Positions 47,024 to 56,980 of a stretch of DNA of 64,000 bases are shown here, piece after piece; positions within the stretch are counted from its first letter, which is position 1; each line of letters starts with the position of its first letter. The translations under genes were made by a program, and so were the position numbers. The notes beneath the pieces are model-generated. The model saw only the letters and a program-made list of their open reading frames with translations. It did not search any database and was not told the DNA's origin. The DNA comes from Halopseudomonas formosensis. GTDB taxonomy: Bacteria > Pseudomonadota > Gammaproteobacteria > Pseudomonadales > Pseudomonadaceae. The stretch lies in NCBI RefSeq assembly GCF_900115905.1, contig NZ_FOYD01000010.1, forward strand, positions 1-64,000. Direction: 5' to 3'.

Positions 47024-48330
47024 AGGGCGGTCCGGGCTGGCACCCGCTGCTGCCCCGCAGCTTCTTTGCCCGCACCCTGTTGCTGGTGCTGCTGACCCTG
47101 CTGTTCTCCAAGATCCTCACCCTGCTGTACCTGATCAGCAACGAGGATCTGCTGGTGGACCGCCAGTACAGCCATGGCACCGCCATGCTGGTGCATGCCT
47201 ACTGGGCCAGCGGGCCGGAGGCCCGTGCGGACCTGGAAAAGCTGACCGGCATGCAGCTGGTCCACCACAGTCAGGTGCCTCCCGGCGAGGTGCACTGGCC
47301 CTATTCCGGGGTGTTCACCAGCCAGCTGCGCAACGAGCTCGGTGACCGTACCCAGATCCGTGTGCAGACCCATGACCAGGCGGCCATCTGGGTACACCAG
47401 CCGAGCTACGGCGAACACTGGCTGAAGGTACCGCTCTACGCCCACCCGCTACGCGGACAGCGCCTGGGCCTGGTGCTGACCTGGTCGGCGCTGATCATCA
47501 TGCTGTCCTTTGCCGCCGCCTGGATCTTCGTGCGCCAGCTCAACCGGCCGCTCAAGGTGCTGGAGCGCGCGGCTCAGCGCATCGGTCAGGGCCACAGTGT
47601 GCGTCTGCTGGACACCAGCGGGCCGGCGGAGATTGCCGAGGTCTACCGGGCGTTCAACCAGATGGCCCAGGACGTGGAACAGGCCAACAGCGACCGGGCC
47701 CTGCTGCTGGCCGGGGTGTCCCATGACCTGCGCACACCGCTGACGCGCATGCGTCTGTCCACCGAACTAATGTCCGGCGTCGAGCCGGAGCTGACCGAAG
47801 GCATGATCCGCGACATCGAGGACATGGACGCCATCCTCGATCAGTTCATGGCCTACATCCGCGACGGCAATGCCGAACCCTGCGAACCCTGCGATCTGAA
47901 CGAGCTGATCCGCGAGGTGGTGACGCCGATCAACAGCACCGAGCCGCGGGTGGCCCTCTATCTGCAGCCGGTACCCGAACTGGCGCTGCGGCGGCTGTCA
48001 GTCAAGCGCATGCTGAGCAATCTGGTGGAGAATGCCCTGAATCACGGAGGTACCGGGGTGGAGATCACCAGTCATCTGGAACACAGCGCCCTGCAGCCCT
48101 GCGTGGTGGTCAGCGTGCTGGATCGGGGGCCGGGTGTCGACCAGAGCGAAGGCAAGGATCTGTTCACGCCATTCATTCGCGGCGACAGCGCCCGTTCGAC
48201 CAAGGGCACTGGGCTGGGCCTGGCCATCGTCAAGCGTATCGCCGACAGCCATGGCATCAGTGTGCAGTTGCTCAACCGCAGCGGCGGGGGAATGGAAGCA
48301 CGGCTGTGCTTCCCGGCGCCGACTCACTGA
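47020..48330 (+). CDS. envZ: EnvZ-family sensor histidine kinase (AmgS-like)
   Basis: A 436-residue membrane kinase. Two transmembrane helices (about 15-40 and 152-170) bracket a periplasmic domain, followed by HAMP, the H box [16 protein letters not shown] with H235, N box [14 protein letters not shown], and DRGPGVD and GTGLGLAIV. The start is a GTG within the response-regulator stop (GTGA). Its 3' end overlaps the convergent chpC gene by seven bases. Confidence 0.94.
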   Translation: MKGGPGWHPLLPRSFFARTLLLVLLTLLFSKILTLLYLISNEDLLVDRQYSHGTAMLVHAYWASGPEARADLEKLTGMQLVHHSQVPPGEVHWPYSGVFTSQLRNELGDRTQIRVQTHDQAAIWVHQPSYGEHWLKVPLYAHPLRGQRLGLVLTWSALIIMLSFAAAWIFVRQLNRPLKVLERAAQRIGQGHSVRLLDTSGPAEIAEVYRAFNQMAQDVEQANSDRALLLAGVSHDLRTPLTRMRLSTELMSGVEPELTEGMIRDIEDMDAILDQFMAYIRDGNAEPCEPCDLNELIREVVTPINSTEPRVALYLQPVPELALRRLSVKRMLSNLVENALNHGGTGVEITSHLEHSALQPCVVVSVLDRGPGVDQSEGKDLFTPFIRGDSARSTKGTGLGLAIVKRIADSHGISVQLLNRSGGGMEARLCFPAPTH

Positions 48331-48785
48331 GCGGCGAGCACCTCGGTCACCACCTGCTCGATGGCCTCCAGATCCGGTATCAGCAGCGGCTGCTCCTCAT
48401 CCAGCAGCTGCACCTGCTGACTGACGAAATCGCCGGCCTGACCGGTGGCCGCCAGCTCCCTGCGCAACACCCGGCGGGAACGGGGAATGCCACCGATGCG
48501 CAGGGCGATGAAATTCAGTCCCGGGCGACCTCCCACCGCGTTGAGAATGAGGATCCGCGTGCCCGGCCCCTCGGTCGGCGGCTGCCCCATCAGCAGTCCG
48601 GGGTCGACCAGCGGCACCTTCTGGTCGCGCCAGCTGGCCCAGCCGATGAACCATTCCGGTCCACGCGGGGCGGTCTGGCCCACCCGGTAACCCACCAGCT
48701 CGGCAACGGCCACGTTGGGCAGCAGCAGCGGCTGACCCGCCAGGGGGATGATCAGACCGGTAAGACTGTCCAGTGCATCTGACAT
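48324..48785 (-). CDS. chpC: CheW-like chemosensory adaptor ChpC
   Basis: A 153-residue CheW-domain protein, last gene of the Pil-Chp chemosensory operon that governs twitching motility and cAMP signalling. The CheW fold is seen in LIIPLAGQPLLLPNVAVAEL and WFIGWASWRDQKVPLVD. As the second CheW of the system (PilI is the first), it may link alternative receptors to ChpA. The ATG at 48785 has AGAGGA eight bases upstream. Its stop lies inside the 3' end of envZ. Confidence 0.9.
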   Translation of the reverse strand: MSDALDSLTGLIIPLAGQPLLLPNVAVAELVGYRVGQTAPRGPEWFIGWASWRDQKVPLVDPGLLMGQPPTEGPGTRILILNAVGGRPGLNFIALRIGGIPRSRRVLRRELAATGQAGDFVSQQVQLLDEEQPLLIPDLEAIEQVVTEVLAAQ

Positions 48786-48814
48786 AGCAAAATCCTCTTG
48801 CACCGCGCGCCCCT

Positions 48815-49777
48815 TCAGGCAGGCGTCGTGCGTTCCTGTTCAAGCCAATGGCGCATCGCCAGGGCCAGTTCCTCGGGTGAACCCTGCAGCAGGCTGTGGC
48901 CGGCGTCCTGTACGGCCTGGGGCATGATCGCACAGGCCGCACTGTCGGCGCTCTGGGTCCAGACCGGCATACCCTGCCGGCGCATGCGCCCACAGGCCTG
49001 CACTCCATCCTCTCCCATGCCACTGAATATGATCGCCCCGCACAGGGGCGCGAAGGCCGTGATCACCTCGTCGAGCACCGCTTCTATGGCCGGCTGATAG
49101 GCGCCGGGCCAGGGGCTGTCCTGCAGATGGATGAGACCGTCGCTGCTGAAACTCAGACGCCGCGTGATGGGCGTCACCAATACTTCCCCCGGCTGCAGAC
49201 GGCTGCCCTGTTCGCAGTTGCGTACCCGCCAGCTGTTCTCCCGACCAATGATGCGCGGCAGCTGCTCCTCGAAACCGGCATCGATATGCTGGGCATACAC
49301 GAAGGCCACCGGCAGCTCCGACGGCAGGGCATCGAGGAAGCTCTTGACCGCCGCCGGCCCACCCAGTGACGCACCCAGCAACCAGACACTGCAGCTGCCC
49401 ACCGCCACAGCTGATGTGGGCACCTGCAGTTTCGGTGCCGAAGGCGGTGCCCCCAGCAATCCGCACAGCTTGCCGTACAGCCGCCGCTGCCAGCGGGGAT
49501 AATCCTCATCGCGGGGCGGCGGGATCTCGTCATTGCCCAGCAGCACCGGCACCTCGCTGCTGTCCAGCAGCCAGTCCAGCAGCGGCGAGTCCTCGGCCAT
49601 GTCCAGCAGCCACAGATCGGTGGGCACCTCGGCCAGCTGCCCGGCCTCCAGCGCTTCCGGCTCGCCGGCAAATACCACCCGGTAGCCGAAGTGCTGCACC
49701 ACCTCGCTCAGGCGATCGCGTTTGCGGTTGCAACCAACCAGCAGCGCGACACCGGGCGTTCTGTCGTCACTCACCAC
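48815..49777 (-). CDS. chpB: Chemosensory methylesterase ChpB
   Basis: A 320-residue CheB-type methylesterase that would remove methyl groups from PilJ, opposing PilK. The catalytic triad regions are LLGASLGGP (Ser), YAQHID (His) and FSGMGEDG (Asp). The N-terminal 130 residues are receiver-like only in outline and lack a canonical phospho-aspartate motif. The start is one of two consecutive GTG codons (49777 or 49774), overlapping the end of chpA by 8-11 bases. Confidence 0.92.
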   Translation of the reverse strand: MVSDDRTPGVALLVGCNRKRDRLSEVVQHFGYRVVFAGEPEALEAGQLAEVPTDLWLLDMAEDSPLLDWLLDSSEVPVLLGNDEIPPPRDEDYPRWQRRLYGKLCGLLGAPPSAPKLQVPTSAVAVGSCSVWLLGASLGGPAAVKSFLDALPSELPVAFVYAQHIDAGFEEQLPRIIGRENSWRVRNCEQGSRLQPGEVLVTPITRRLSFSSDGLIHLQDSPWPGAYQPAIEAVLDEVITAFAPLCGAIIFSGMGEDGVQACGRMRRQGMPVWTQSADSAACAIMPQAVQDAGHSLLQGSPEELALAMRHWLEQERTTPA

Positions 49778-52700
49778 GCCCCACCAGTTTGCCGATCAAT
49801 TCAAGCAGCTGCGCTTCCTGGTACGGCTTGCCGAGGTACTCGTTGACACCGATGCTGCGTGCCCGCTCACGGTGCTTCTCACCGGTACGCGAGGTGATCA
49901 TGATGATCGGCAGGTCCTTGAGGCGCTCGTCGTGGCGAACCAGGGTCGCCACCTCGAAGCCGTCCATGCGCGGCATCTCGATGTCCAGCAGCATGACATC
50001 GGGCTGGATGTCCTGCAGCCGGGCGATGGCGTCGACCCCGTCCTTGGCGGTGACCACCTCCATGCCATGGCGCTCCAGCAGCCGTCCGGTGACCTTGCGT
50101 ACGGTAATGGAGTCATCCACCACCATGACCAGGGTGGCGCGGTCCTCCACCGCTGCCGGCTGAAGCACCTGACGTGCCTGCTGGGCATGGGCCTGCTGGG
50201 CCCGGATCACCGCCAGCAGATCGAGAATCACCACCACCCGACCGTCGCCGAGGATGGTCGCGCCGGAGATGCCCGACAGCACCGAGAACTGCTTGCCGAG
50301 GCTCTTCACCACGATCTCCCGGGAGCCGGCCAGGGCATCCACCTGCACCGCAATGCTGTGTTCTGCACCCCGTACCAGGATCACCGGCAGCGGCAGGCTC
50401 TGACCGCTGAGGCGCGGCTGCTGACCGGTGCCGAGCAGGTCGCCCAGATAGCGCAGATCGTAATGCTTGCCGGCGTACTCGAACGCCGGTGCCCCGGGCG
50501 CGTAGTAGGCCTCCAGCTCGTAGCCGGAGACCCGCACGATACCCTCGATGGTATTCAGCGGAATGGCATAGAGGTCGTCGCCGGAGTACACCATCAGCGC
50601 CCGGTTCACCGACACGGTGAACGGCAGTCGTATGGTGAAGGTCGTGCCCTGCCCCGCCTCGGTGCTCAGCGTCATGCTGCCACCGAGCTGCTTGATTTCG
50701 CTGTTGACCACATCCATGCCGACCCCGCGGCCGGAAATCTGTGTCACCTGCTCGGCGGTACTGAACCCGGCCTGAAGGATGAACTGCAGCACCTCGTGAT
50801 CGGTGAGGTGGGCATCGACATCCATCAGGCCGCGCTCGATGGCCTTGGCTCGCACCGCCTGCAGATCCACCCCGCGGCCGTCATCGGACAGCCGCAGCAC
50901 TATCTCGCCACCCTCACGCTGCAGGTCCAGGGTGATGCGCCCGGTCTCGGACTTGCCACGCTGGTTGCGCGCCGCCGGCAGCTCGATCCCGTGGTCGACC
51001 GCGTTACGCAGCATGTGCTCGAGCGGTCCCATCATGCGTTCCAGTACGCTGCGGTCCATCTCCCCTTCGGCGTTGAGCACCTCCAGGTTGACCTGCTTGC
51101 CGACCTCCGCGGAGACCTGACGGACCACTCGCCGCAGGCGCGGGAGCAGACGATCGAAGGGCACCATGCGGGTACGCATGAGGCCTTCCTGCAGCTCGGT
51201 GTTGACCCGCGCCTGCTGCAGCAGAAGGGTTTCGGCATCCCGGCTCTTGGCCGCCAGGGTTTCCTTGAGGTCGAGCATGTCCGAGGCGGACTCGAACAGC
51301 GAGCGGGACAGCTGCTGCAACTGGGAGTAGCGGTCCATCTCCAGCGGGTCGAAGTCCTCGTAACCCTGCTCGATCTCCTCCTGGTGGCGCGACAGGATCT
51401 GCGCCTGGGTTTCCATGTCCAGACGCCGCAGCTGGTCGCGAACCCGCTCGATGGTGCTTTCCATATCATTCAGCGTATGGCTGATATCGGTGACCTGCTG
51501 TTCGATGCGGCCGCGGAAGATGGAGGTTTCGCCCGCCAGGTTGACCAGCTCTTCGAGCAGCGCCGCAGGCACCTTGACCGATTCCTGCACGGCGGAGCGG
51601 TTGCCACCGGTCTCGGCCTGCCCCTGACCCATGGCGTCGCTCAGGATCTGTCGAACCTGCGCCAGGGTATGCTCGGAGGTCGGCAGCGCCGCAGGGGCCT
51701 CCGGCTCCGGCTGCGCGACCGGGACCACCGCTGCGGTCCAGTCCTCCACCACCTGGCTGTGACCACCGGCCAGTTGCTCGATATCCGCCTGCAGCCTGGA
51801 GAAACCGGTTTCCAGCTGCTGCTGCAGTTGCGGACCGGCTTCGTGCAGGGCGCGCTCCAGCTCCCGCGCCTGTTCGGCGAGGCTGTCCTGGCCGGCCAGA
51901 CGGGCAGACCCCTTGAGCGCCTCGACCCGGTGCAACAGCTGCGCAGCGGCCGCCGGGTCGCCGGGCAGCTGGGCCAGCAATGCGGCGCAGGGCTGCAGCA
52001 GCTCCCGGGCCTCTTCGATGAACATGCCGAGCATGCCGGATACCACCGGGCTCGCCACAGGGATTTCCGACAGCGGTTCGTCCGCGGGCGGCAGTTCGGC
52101 CAGCGATACCTCGGGCACCATCGCCTCCGCCGGGGGCGCAGTGCGGAGTGGAGTGTCCTCCCGCCACTGCGGTACCTGCTGCGGCGCGGCGCGGAACTCG
52201 CGGATGGCGCGGGTCAGCGCCATGCCATCGCTGATCGCACGACCGGCCTGAATGCCCTCGACCATGTCGGCCAGGGCGTCATGGCAGGCCATCAGCAGCT
52301 CGGGCAGACCGTCAATCAGCTCGAAGCGGCCGCCCACCAGCCCCTCGTAGAGGAACTCGAGTTCGTGAGCCAGATCGCCGACCGGACGTATCTCGGCCAT
52401 GCGCGCGCCGCCCTTGAGTGTGTGCAGGTCTCGCAACAGGGCATGCAGTGCCTCGGCGTCGCCCGGCTCGGCCAGCCAGCGCTGCAGGCCGGTGGACGCA
52501 CTGTCGAGGATTTCCTGCGCCTCCTCGAGGAAGATATCCACCAGTTCGCTGTCGACATCCGCCTCGGTCGGCAGCCACTGCCCTGCTGCCACAGCGGACT
52601 CGGCCTCGGCGGCCGCCGTCTCCACCGTCGGGGCCGGCGTTTCGATCGGCACGGAGAACAGCTCGCGCAGCTCCTGCAGTTCGGCCTGTGCCGACTGCAC

Positions 52701-55700
52701 ATGCTGGTGCGCAGCGACCTGGTCCATCATTGCGATCAGGCGCTCATGGGCCCGCGCCAGGGCGCCGGTGACGGTGTTATCCAGCTGCAGGCGCTGTCCG
52801 ACCAGGGCTTCGTGAACGTCTTCCAGCCCCTGACAGAGTTCTTCGATGGCCGGCAGCTCGACCTCCTGGGCCACCTCGGCCAGGGCACGCAATGCACGAC
52901 CCAGTTCGACATGGTCGATCGCCTGCCCCTCGGCCAGCTCGTCGGCGGCGTCCAGCAAGAGTTCGACGCCCTCGGTCAGGAAGATCGACAGCAGGTCGGT
53001 ATCGCTACCTCCCTCCAGCTGGGCGCGGCTGCTGTCGAGCCGCTGCATGGTCTGCTGATAGAGCGCATCAAGCCGCTGCAGGAATTCCTCGCTGCCGCTG
53101 ATGGCCTGATTCGCGTCGTCCTGATCCAGCCAGGCCTGCAGCATGCCGACCGCCTCGCCAAGCAGTTCGGCGACGGCCTGGTCGGCGGGAATCAGATTGG
53201 TCTTGAAGTCCTTGGCCAGCTTCTCCAGGGGCGTGACCAGGGCCGCCACCGGCTGAATGCCGGCCATGTGTGCGCTGCCCTTGAGGGTGTGCAGCGCCCG
53301 CTGCAGTGCATCGCTCAACGGCTGGGGCAGCTCGCGATGGCATTTGTCCAGGAACCCGTTGATCTGGCTGATATGGGACTGGGTTTCGGTACGGAAGATC
53401 CTCAGCAGCAGCGGATCCAGCTCGGTCGCGCTCTCCGCCGCCAGCGGCGCGGTGTCGGTCGGCTCGAGTGTCTCGACAGTTTCGACTGCGTCGGTGGGTT
53501 CCTCTGCCTCCAGCGCCACCGGCTCGGCCACCTCATCAGGCAGCTCGGGCAGTGCGTCCGGCGCCGACTCCTCGACCAGCTCCGGCAGCGGCAGATCCGC
53601 GCTTTCCAGCTCGAATTCGATGGCCGGCAGCGACGGTGCATCCCGTTCCGCTTGTGTCTCCGGCTCTGCTTCCAGTTCCAGCGGCAGCTCTGCTTCGTCC
53701 TGCGGCTGCAACTCTTCGACAGGCTCGATGATCGGGGACTCGTCCACAACCTCGTCGGACAGCCCTTCGGGCTGCTCGGCCACCAGGGTTTGCGGTGCCG
53801 GCTCCAGCTCGCCGATCACATCGGCCGGCATCTCCCCACGGGACAGCATCTCCGCCTGCCCGGCAAGACGTTCGACCACCTGCAGGGCGCTGGGCCGGCC
53901 ATTGGCAAAGTCGTCCAGCAGGGCCGGCATCAGGCCACGTGCTGCATTGACCACGGCAAAGATCGCCGGCGTGGTGTCCACGTTGCCGTCGATCACCCGG
54001 TTGAGCATGTTCTCCACCGCCCAGGCCAACTCGGCCAGTACACTGGCCTGGACCATGCGCCCACTGCCCTTCAGGGTGTGGAAGGCCCGGCGGACTTCGG
54101 TGCGCGCGCTGACGTCGTCGTTATCGGCCTCCCAGCGCGGGGTATACTCCTCGAGGGTTTCCAGCACTTCGCCGACTTCCTCGATGAAGATCTCCAGCAG
54201 CTCCGGGTCAAGCTCCTCATCATCCTCCGACGCCTCTTCGACCAGCGCCGGCTCGACTGCAACTGCCGCCTCGGCGGCCTCCTCGGGGCTGGCGATGCTC
54301 TCGCGGTCATCCAGCGGCACGGCGCCGGCCTGCAAGCGCGACAGCTCTGCCGGCGGGTAACCCAGGGCTGCCAGGCGCTCCTCGGCGGTGGTGAGAATGC
54401 CATCGCCGCGACTGGCGTCATCCCGGGCCACCCGCTCCAGGTAGTAGTCGATACCGGAGATGACGTCCGCCAGGGCATCCAGCGCCTCCCAGTCCGGGAC
54501 GCGATGGGCGTCGATGAGTTCGCGCTTGATATAAAGTCGACAGGCAGCCACGGCGTCGGCGGCCCGCTTGAGCGGCAGCATCGCCAGACCACCACGGATG
54601 CTGGTCAGCAGCTCGTCCACGGGTTCCAGATGGCTGTAATCCCATTGACCGGCGACGAAGGCGCTGATGGCCTCGCGGGTCTGCTCCAGATTGTTGCGCG
54701 CCTCCAGTACCACCTGCTGCTGAACCTGCAGCAGGGCGCCGGTGGTCGACAGCTGGCCGCCGGCGGCAGCCTGCTCGTTCATGCGCTCCATGGCCAGGAT
54801 GCCGTGCATGCTGGCCTCGACATAGAGCATGCCGCCGGCCACTTCCATCAACTGTGCATCGGTCGGCGAGTCCGGGGCGGAGGCCAGCTGCTCGACCCGC
54901 TCGATCTGCTCCTGCAGCACCCGCCGCGGCTGGCCGAGACCAAGCACTGCCAGGGTATCGGCGATGCGCTTCATGTCCGGCAAAAGTTCGCCCAGCTCGT
55001 GCTGGCTGCGGCTGGTACTCCGAACGAAGAGATCCAGACGCTCCTTGACCTGCAGCAGCTCCTCGTTGAGCGCCGCGGCCACCGACTGCATGGTGCCCTG
55101 ATCCAGACCCACCAGCGGGTCGCTGCTGCCGGTGCTGGTGTCGCCGCCTTCCTGCCAGAGATCGGCCAGCTGGTAATGCTCCTTCAGGGCCTTGAGCCGC
55201 GGACTCTCGCCCCCGCTCTTGGCAATGTAGAACAGCAGGTTGCGCAGCAGCTCGGGACTGGGGTCCTGCTGCACGATGTCGCTGGTTTCCTCCAGCAGCT
55301 GGCGAAGCTCACGGTCGGCCAGGCGCAGCAGCTGGCGTACCGCCGCACCATTCTCGATGCTGCCATGCTCGAGCCCTTCGGCGACCCCGGCAAAGGCCCC
55401 CCACAGCTCGGCATAGCGGGTCCCCTGGAACAGCTGCTCCAGGCGCACGAAGACCCGACCCAGCTGGTGACTGTTGCGCTCGACATCCTGGCCGCGCAGG
55501 ATCGCCGCATGGGTGATCTGCAGCGCCTGACGCAGCTTGCGCAGCTGCAGGGTTACCGTGGGGCTGGCGAAGTCCACCCGGGCGACGGGTTCGGCCTCGC
55601 TGTCGCGCAGCTGCGGATTGAATACTGCGGTCTCGGTCAGCAGCTTCTCGTCCCGGGCACTGCGCATGTCGTTGAGCAGTGGCAGCAGCAGGACAGGTAC

Positions 55701-56036
55701 ATCGCGCCGCCCACTCTGCACCCGATCCAGGTACGAGGGCATCTGCAGGATGGCCTGCATGAGCACTTCCAGTGCTTCGGCCTGGCGGCTGCAGGTACCG
55801 TGCATCAGCGCCTGGGCAAGCTTCTCCATTTCTTCGGCGAGCAGCGCAGCACCGTAGAATTCGACCATCTGCAAGGTGCCGTGGACCTGATGGATATAGG
55901 TCAGGCAAAAGCGCAGCCGCGTAGTGTCCTCGGGGTTCTCCACAAAGGCTTCCAGTGCCTGACGCGCCTGATTCAGCGTCTCGGAAATCTCGCCTTTAAC
56001 CCAGTCGAGGGCGACATAATCATGCCGATCACCCAT
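49767..56036 (-). CDS. chpA: Hybrid chemosensory histidine kinase ChpA
   Basis: A 2089-residue CheA-type kinase controlling type IV pilus extension and retraction. Phosphotransfer modules are spread over the first 1400 residues: HQVHGTLQM near residue 50 and HTLKGS/G motifs near 650, 915 and 1204. A further module near 1372 reads RVEALKGSARL with Glu where His is expected. Then come the CheA dimerisation and ATPase core (about 1485-1800; LRNAVDHGIELP), a CheW-like domain, and a C-terminal receiver (about 1970-2089; LLDIEMPRMDG). The ATG at 56036 has GGAG six bases upstream. It is shorter than the roughly 2470 residues of the P. aeruginosa protein. Confidence 0.96.
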   Translation of the reverse strand: MGDRHDYVALDWVKGEISETLNQARQALEAFVENPEDTTRLRFCLTYIHQVHGTLQMVEFYGAALLAEEMEKLAQALMHGTCSRQAEALEVLMQAILQMPSYLDRVQSGRRDVPVLLLPLLNDMRSARDEKLLTETAVFNPQLRDSEAEPVARVDFASPTVTLQLRKLRQALQITHAAILRGQDVERNSHQLGRVFVRLEQLFQGTRYAELWGAFAGVAEGLEHGSIENGAAVRQLLRLADRELRQLLEETSDIVQQDPSPELLRNLLFYIAKSGGESPRLKALKEHYQLADLWQEGGDTSTGSSDPLVGLDQGTMQSVAAALNEELLQVKERLDLFVRSTSRSQHELGELLPDMKRIADTLAVLGLGQPRRVLQEQIERVEQLASAPDSPTDAQLMEVAGGMLYVEASMHGILAMERMNEQAAAGGQLSTTGALLQVQQQVVLEARNNLEQTREAISAFVAGQWDYSHLEPVDELLTSIRGGLAMLPLKRAADAVAACRLYIKRELIDAHRVPDWEALDALADVISGIDYYLERVARDDASRGDGILTTAEERLAALGYPPAELSRLQAGAVPLDDRESIASPEEAAEAAVAVEPALVEEASEDDEELDPELLEIFIEEVGEVLETLEEYTPRWEADNDDVSARTEVRRAFHTLKGSGRMVQASVLAELAWAVENMLNRVIDGNVDTTPAIFAVVNAARGLMPALLDDFANGRPSALQVVERLAGQAEMLSRGEMPADVIGELEPAPQTLVAEQPEGLSDEVVDESPIIEPVEELQPQDEAELPLELEAEPETQAERDAPSLPAIEFELESADLPLPELVEESAPDALPELPDEVAEPVALEAEEPTDAVETVETLEPTDTAPLAAESATELDPLLLRIFRTETQSHISQINGFLDKCHRELPQPLSDALQRALHTLKGSAHMAGIQPVAALVTPLEKLAKDFKTNLIPADQAVAELLGEAVGMLQAWLDQDDANQAISGSEEFLQRLDALYQQTMQRLDSSRAQLEGGSDTDLLSIFLTEGVELLLDAADELAEGQAIDHVELGRALRALAEVAQEVELPAIEELCQGLEDVHEALVGQRLQLDNTVTGALARAHERLIAMMDQVAAHQHVQSAQAELQELRELFSVPIETPAPTVETAAAEAESAVAAGQWLPTEADVDSELVDIFLEEAQEILDSASTGLQRWLAEPGDAEALHALLRDLHTLKGGARMAEIRPVGDLAHELEFLYEGLVGGRFELIDGLPELLMACHDALADMVEGIQAGRAISDGMALTRAIREFRAAPQQVPQWREDTPLRTAPPAEAMVPEVSLAELPPADEPLSEIPVASPVVSGMLGMFIEEARELLQPCAALLAQLPGDPAAAAQLLHRVEALKGSARLAGQDSLAEQARELERALHEAGPQLQQQLETGFSRLQADIEQLAGGHSQVVEDWTAAVVPVAQPEPEAPAALPTSEHTLAQVRQILSDAMGQGQAETGGNRSAVQESVKVPAALLEELVNLAGETSIFRGRIEQQVTDISHTLNDMESTIERVRDQLRRLDMETQAQILSRHQEEIEQGYEDFDPLEMDRYSQLQQLSRSLFESASDMLDLKETLAAKSRDAETLLLQQARVNTELQEGLMRTRMVPFDRLLPRLRRVVRQVSAEVGKQVNLEVLNAEGEMDRSVLERMMGPLEHMLRNAVDHGIELPAARNQRGKSETGRITLDLQREGGEIVLRLSDDGRGVDLQAVRAKAIERGLMDVDAHLTDHEVLQFILQAGFSTAEQVTQISGRGVGMDVVNSEIKQLGGSMTLSTEAGQGTTFTIRLPFTVSVNRALMVYSGDDLYAIPLNTIEGIVRVSGYELEAYYAPGAPAFEYAGKHYDLRYLGDLLGTGQQPRLSGQSLPLPVILVRGAEHSIAVQVDALAGSREIVVKSLGKQFSVLSGISGATILGDGRVVVILDLLAVIRAQQAHAQQARQVLQPAAVEDRATLVMVVDDSITVRKVTGRLLERHGMEVVTAKDGVDAIARLQDIQPDVMLLDIEMPRMDGFEVATLVRHDERLKDLPIIMITSRTGEKHRERARSIGVNEYLGKPYQEAQLLELIGKLVGRGE

Positions 56037-56038
56037 AG

Positions 56039-56920
56039 TCACTCCAGACATTCCATGCAGTCCCTGCGCCTGTAAGCCTGTACGCCATCATCCGCTACGG
56101 GCTCGAGCAAGGGATTATCCCAGTCCATGATTTCACCTGGCCCGATCACCAGCATGCCGCCGGGCGTCAACCGTCTTGCCAGTTGGTTGAGCAGCTCGCG
56201 ACGGCGCCAGCGCCGGAAGTAGATGAGCAGGTTCTGGCAGAAGATGATATCCAGGTCCCGGATCGGGGCCTGGGCCAGTTCCAGGATGTTCAGCCGGGTG
56301 AAACACACCCGGTCACGCAGCACACTGGCTACCTGATACTGTCCATCCGGCAGTTGTTCCAGCCATTGATGTGTCTCGGCGGCGGTCATCCCACCCAGGC
56401 GCCGGGCCGGATAGACCCCCCGGCGCGCCTGATCCAGCGCCTGCTGGCTGATATCGGTTGCCCAGATGCCGAAATCCCGGCGCGGTTGCCCGGTCTCGCT
56501 GAGCACCTGTTCCACCACCATGGCCAGGGAATAGGCTTCCTCACCGCTGGCGCAGCCCAGGCTCCACAGGTGCAGCGGTCGCTGTTGCGGCTGCTGCAGG
56601 CGTTCCCGAAGCAACCGCGCGACACATTCGAAGGAGGGACGGTGGCGCATGAAGCTGGTTTCGCGCACGGTCAGGCATTCCACCAGCGCCGACCATTCCA
56701 CCGCGCCGCTGACGCCCTCGGTCACATGTTCGTAGTAGGTCTGATAATCGCTGATCCCCAGATCCCGCATCCGCGCCCGCAGACTGGTCTGCAGATAGAT
56801 CTGGCGTTCGGCATTCACGCAGACACCGGTACGCATTTCCAATAGGGCCTGCCACTGACGGAACTGATGTCCGTCCATGTCTGGCAACTTCTCCAATGAC
56901 CAGTGTGGCGTTGTATGCAC
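56039..56920 (-). CDS. pilK: Chemoreceptor methyltransferase PilK
   Basis: A 293-residue CheR-type methyltransferase expected to methylate PilJ using SAM. The N-terminal helical domain is followed by a SAM-binding domain with LWSLGCASGEEAYSLAM, FGIWATDISQQALDQARRGVY and DIIFCQNLLIYF. The start is GTG at 56920. chpA starts three bases after the stop, and a hairpin lies in the 60-base gap to pilJ. Confidence 0.94.
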   Translation of the reverse strand: MHTTPHWSLEKLPDMDGHQFRQWQALLEMRTGVCVNAERQIYLQTSLRARMRDLGISDYQTYYEHVTEGVSGAVEWSALVECLTVRETSFMRHRPSFECVARLLRERLQQPQQRPLHLWSLGCASGEEAYSLAMVVEQVLSETGQPRRDFGIWATDISQQALDQARRGVYPARRLGGMTAAETHQWLEQLPDGQYQVASVLRDRVCFTRLNILELAQAPIRDLDIIFCQNLLIYFRRWRRRELLNQLARRLTPGGMLVIGPGEIMDWDNPLLEPVADDGVQAYRRRDCMECLE

Positions 56921-56947
56921 TGTGCGACCCTCGCGGTGCCCTCAATG

Positions 56948-56969
56948 GGGGTGGCCTTGCGGCCACCCC
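56948..56969 (-). terminator. Hairpin between pilJ and pilK
   Basis: A perfect 9-bp stem (56948-56956 with 56961-56969) has a 4-base loop in the pilJ-pilK gap. No T tract follows on the minus strand, so it is more likely a partial terminator or mRNA-stability element than a full stop inside this operon. Confidence 0.5.
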
Positions 56970-56980
56970 GGCGCTGCCCC

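Noticed and set aside
49722-56075. 2117-codon plus-strand open frame antisense to chpA
   Set aside because: Mirror of the chpA coding strand; its His/Gln/Leu-rich translation resembles no protein family, and chpA has all expected motifs.
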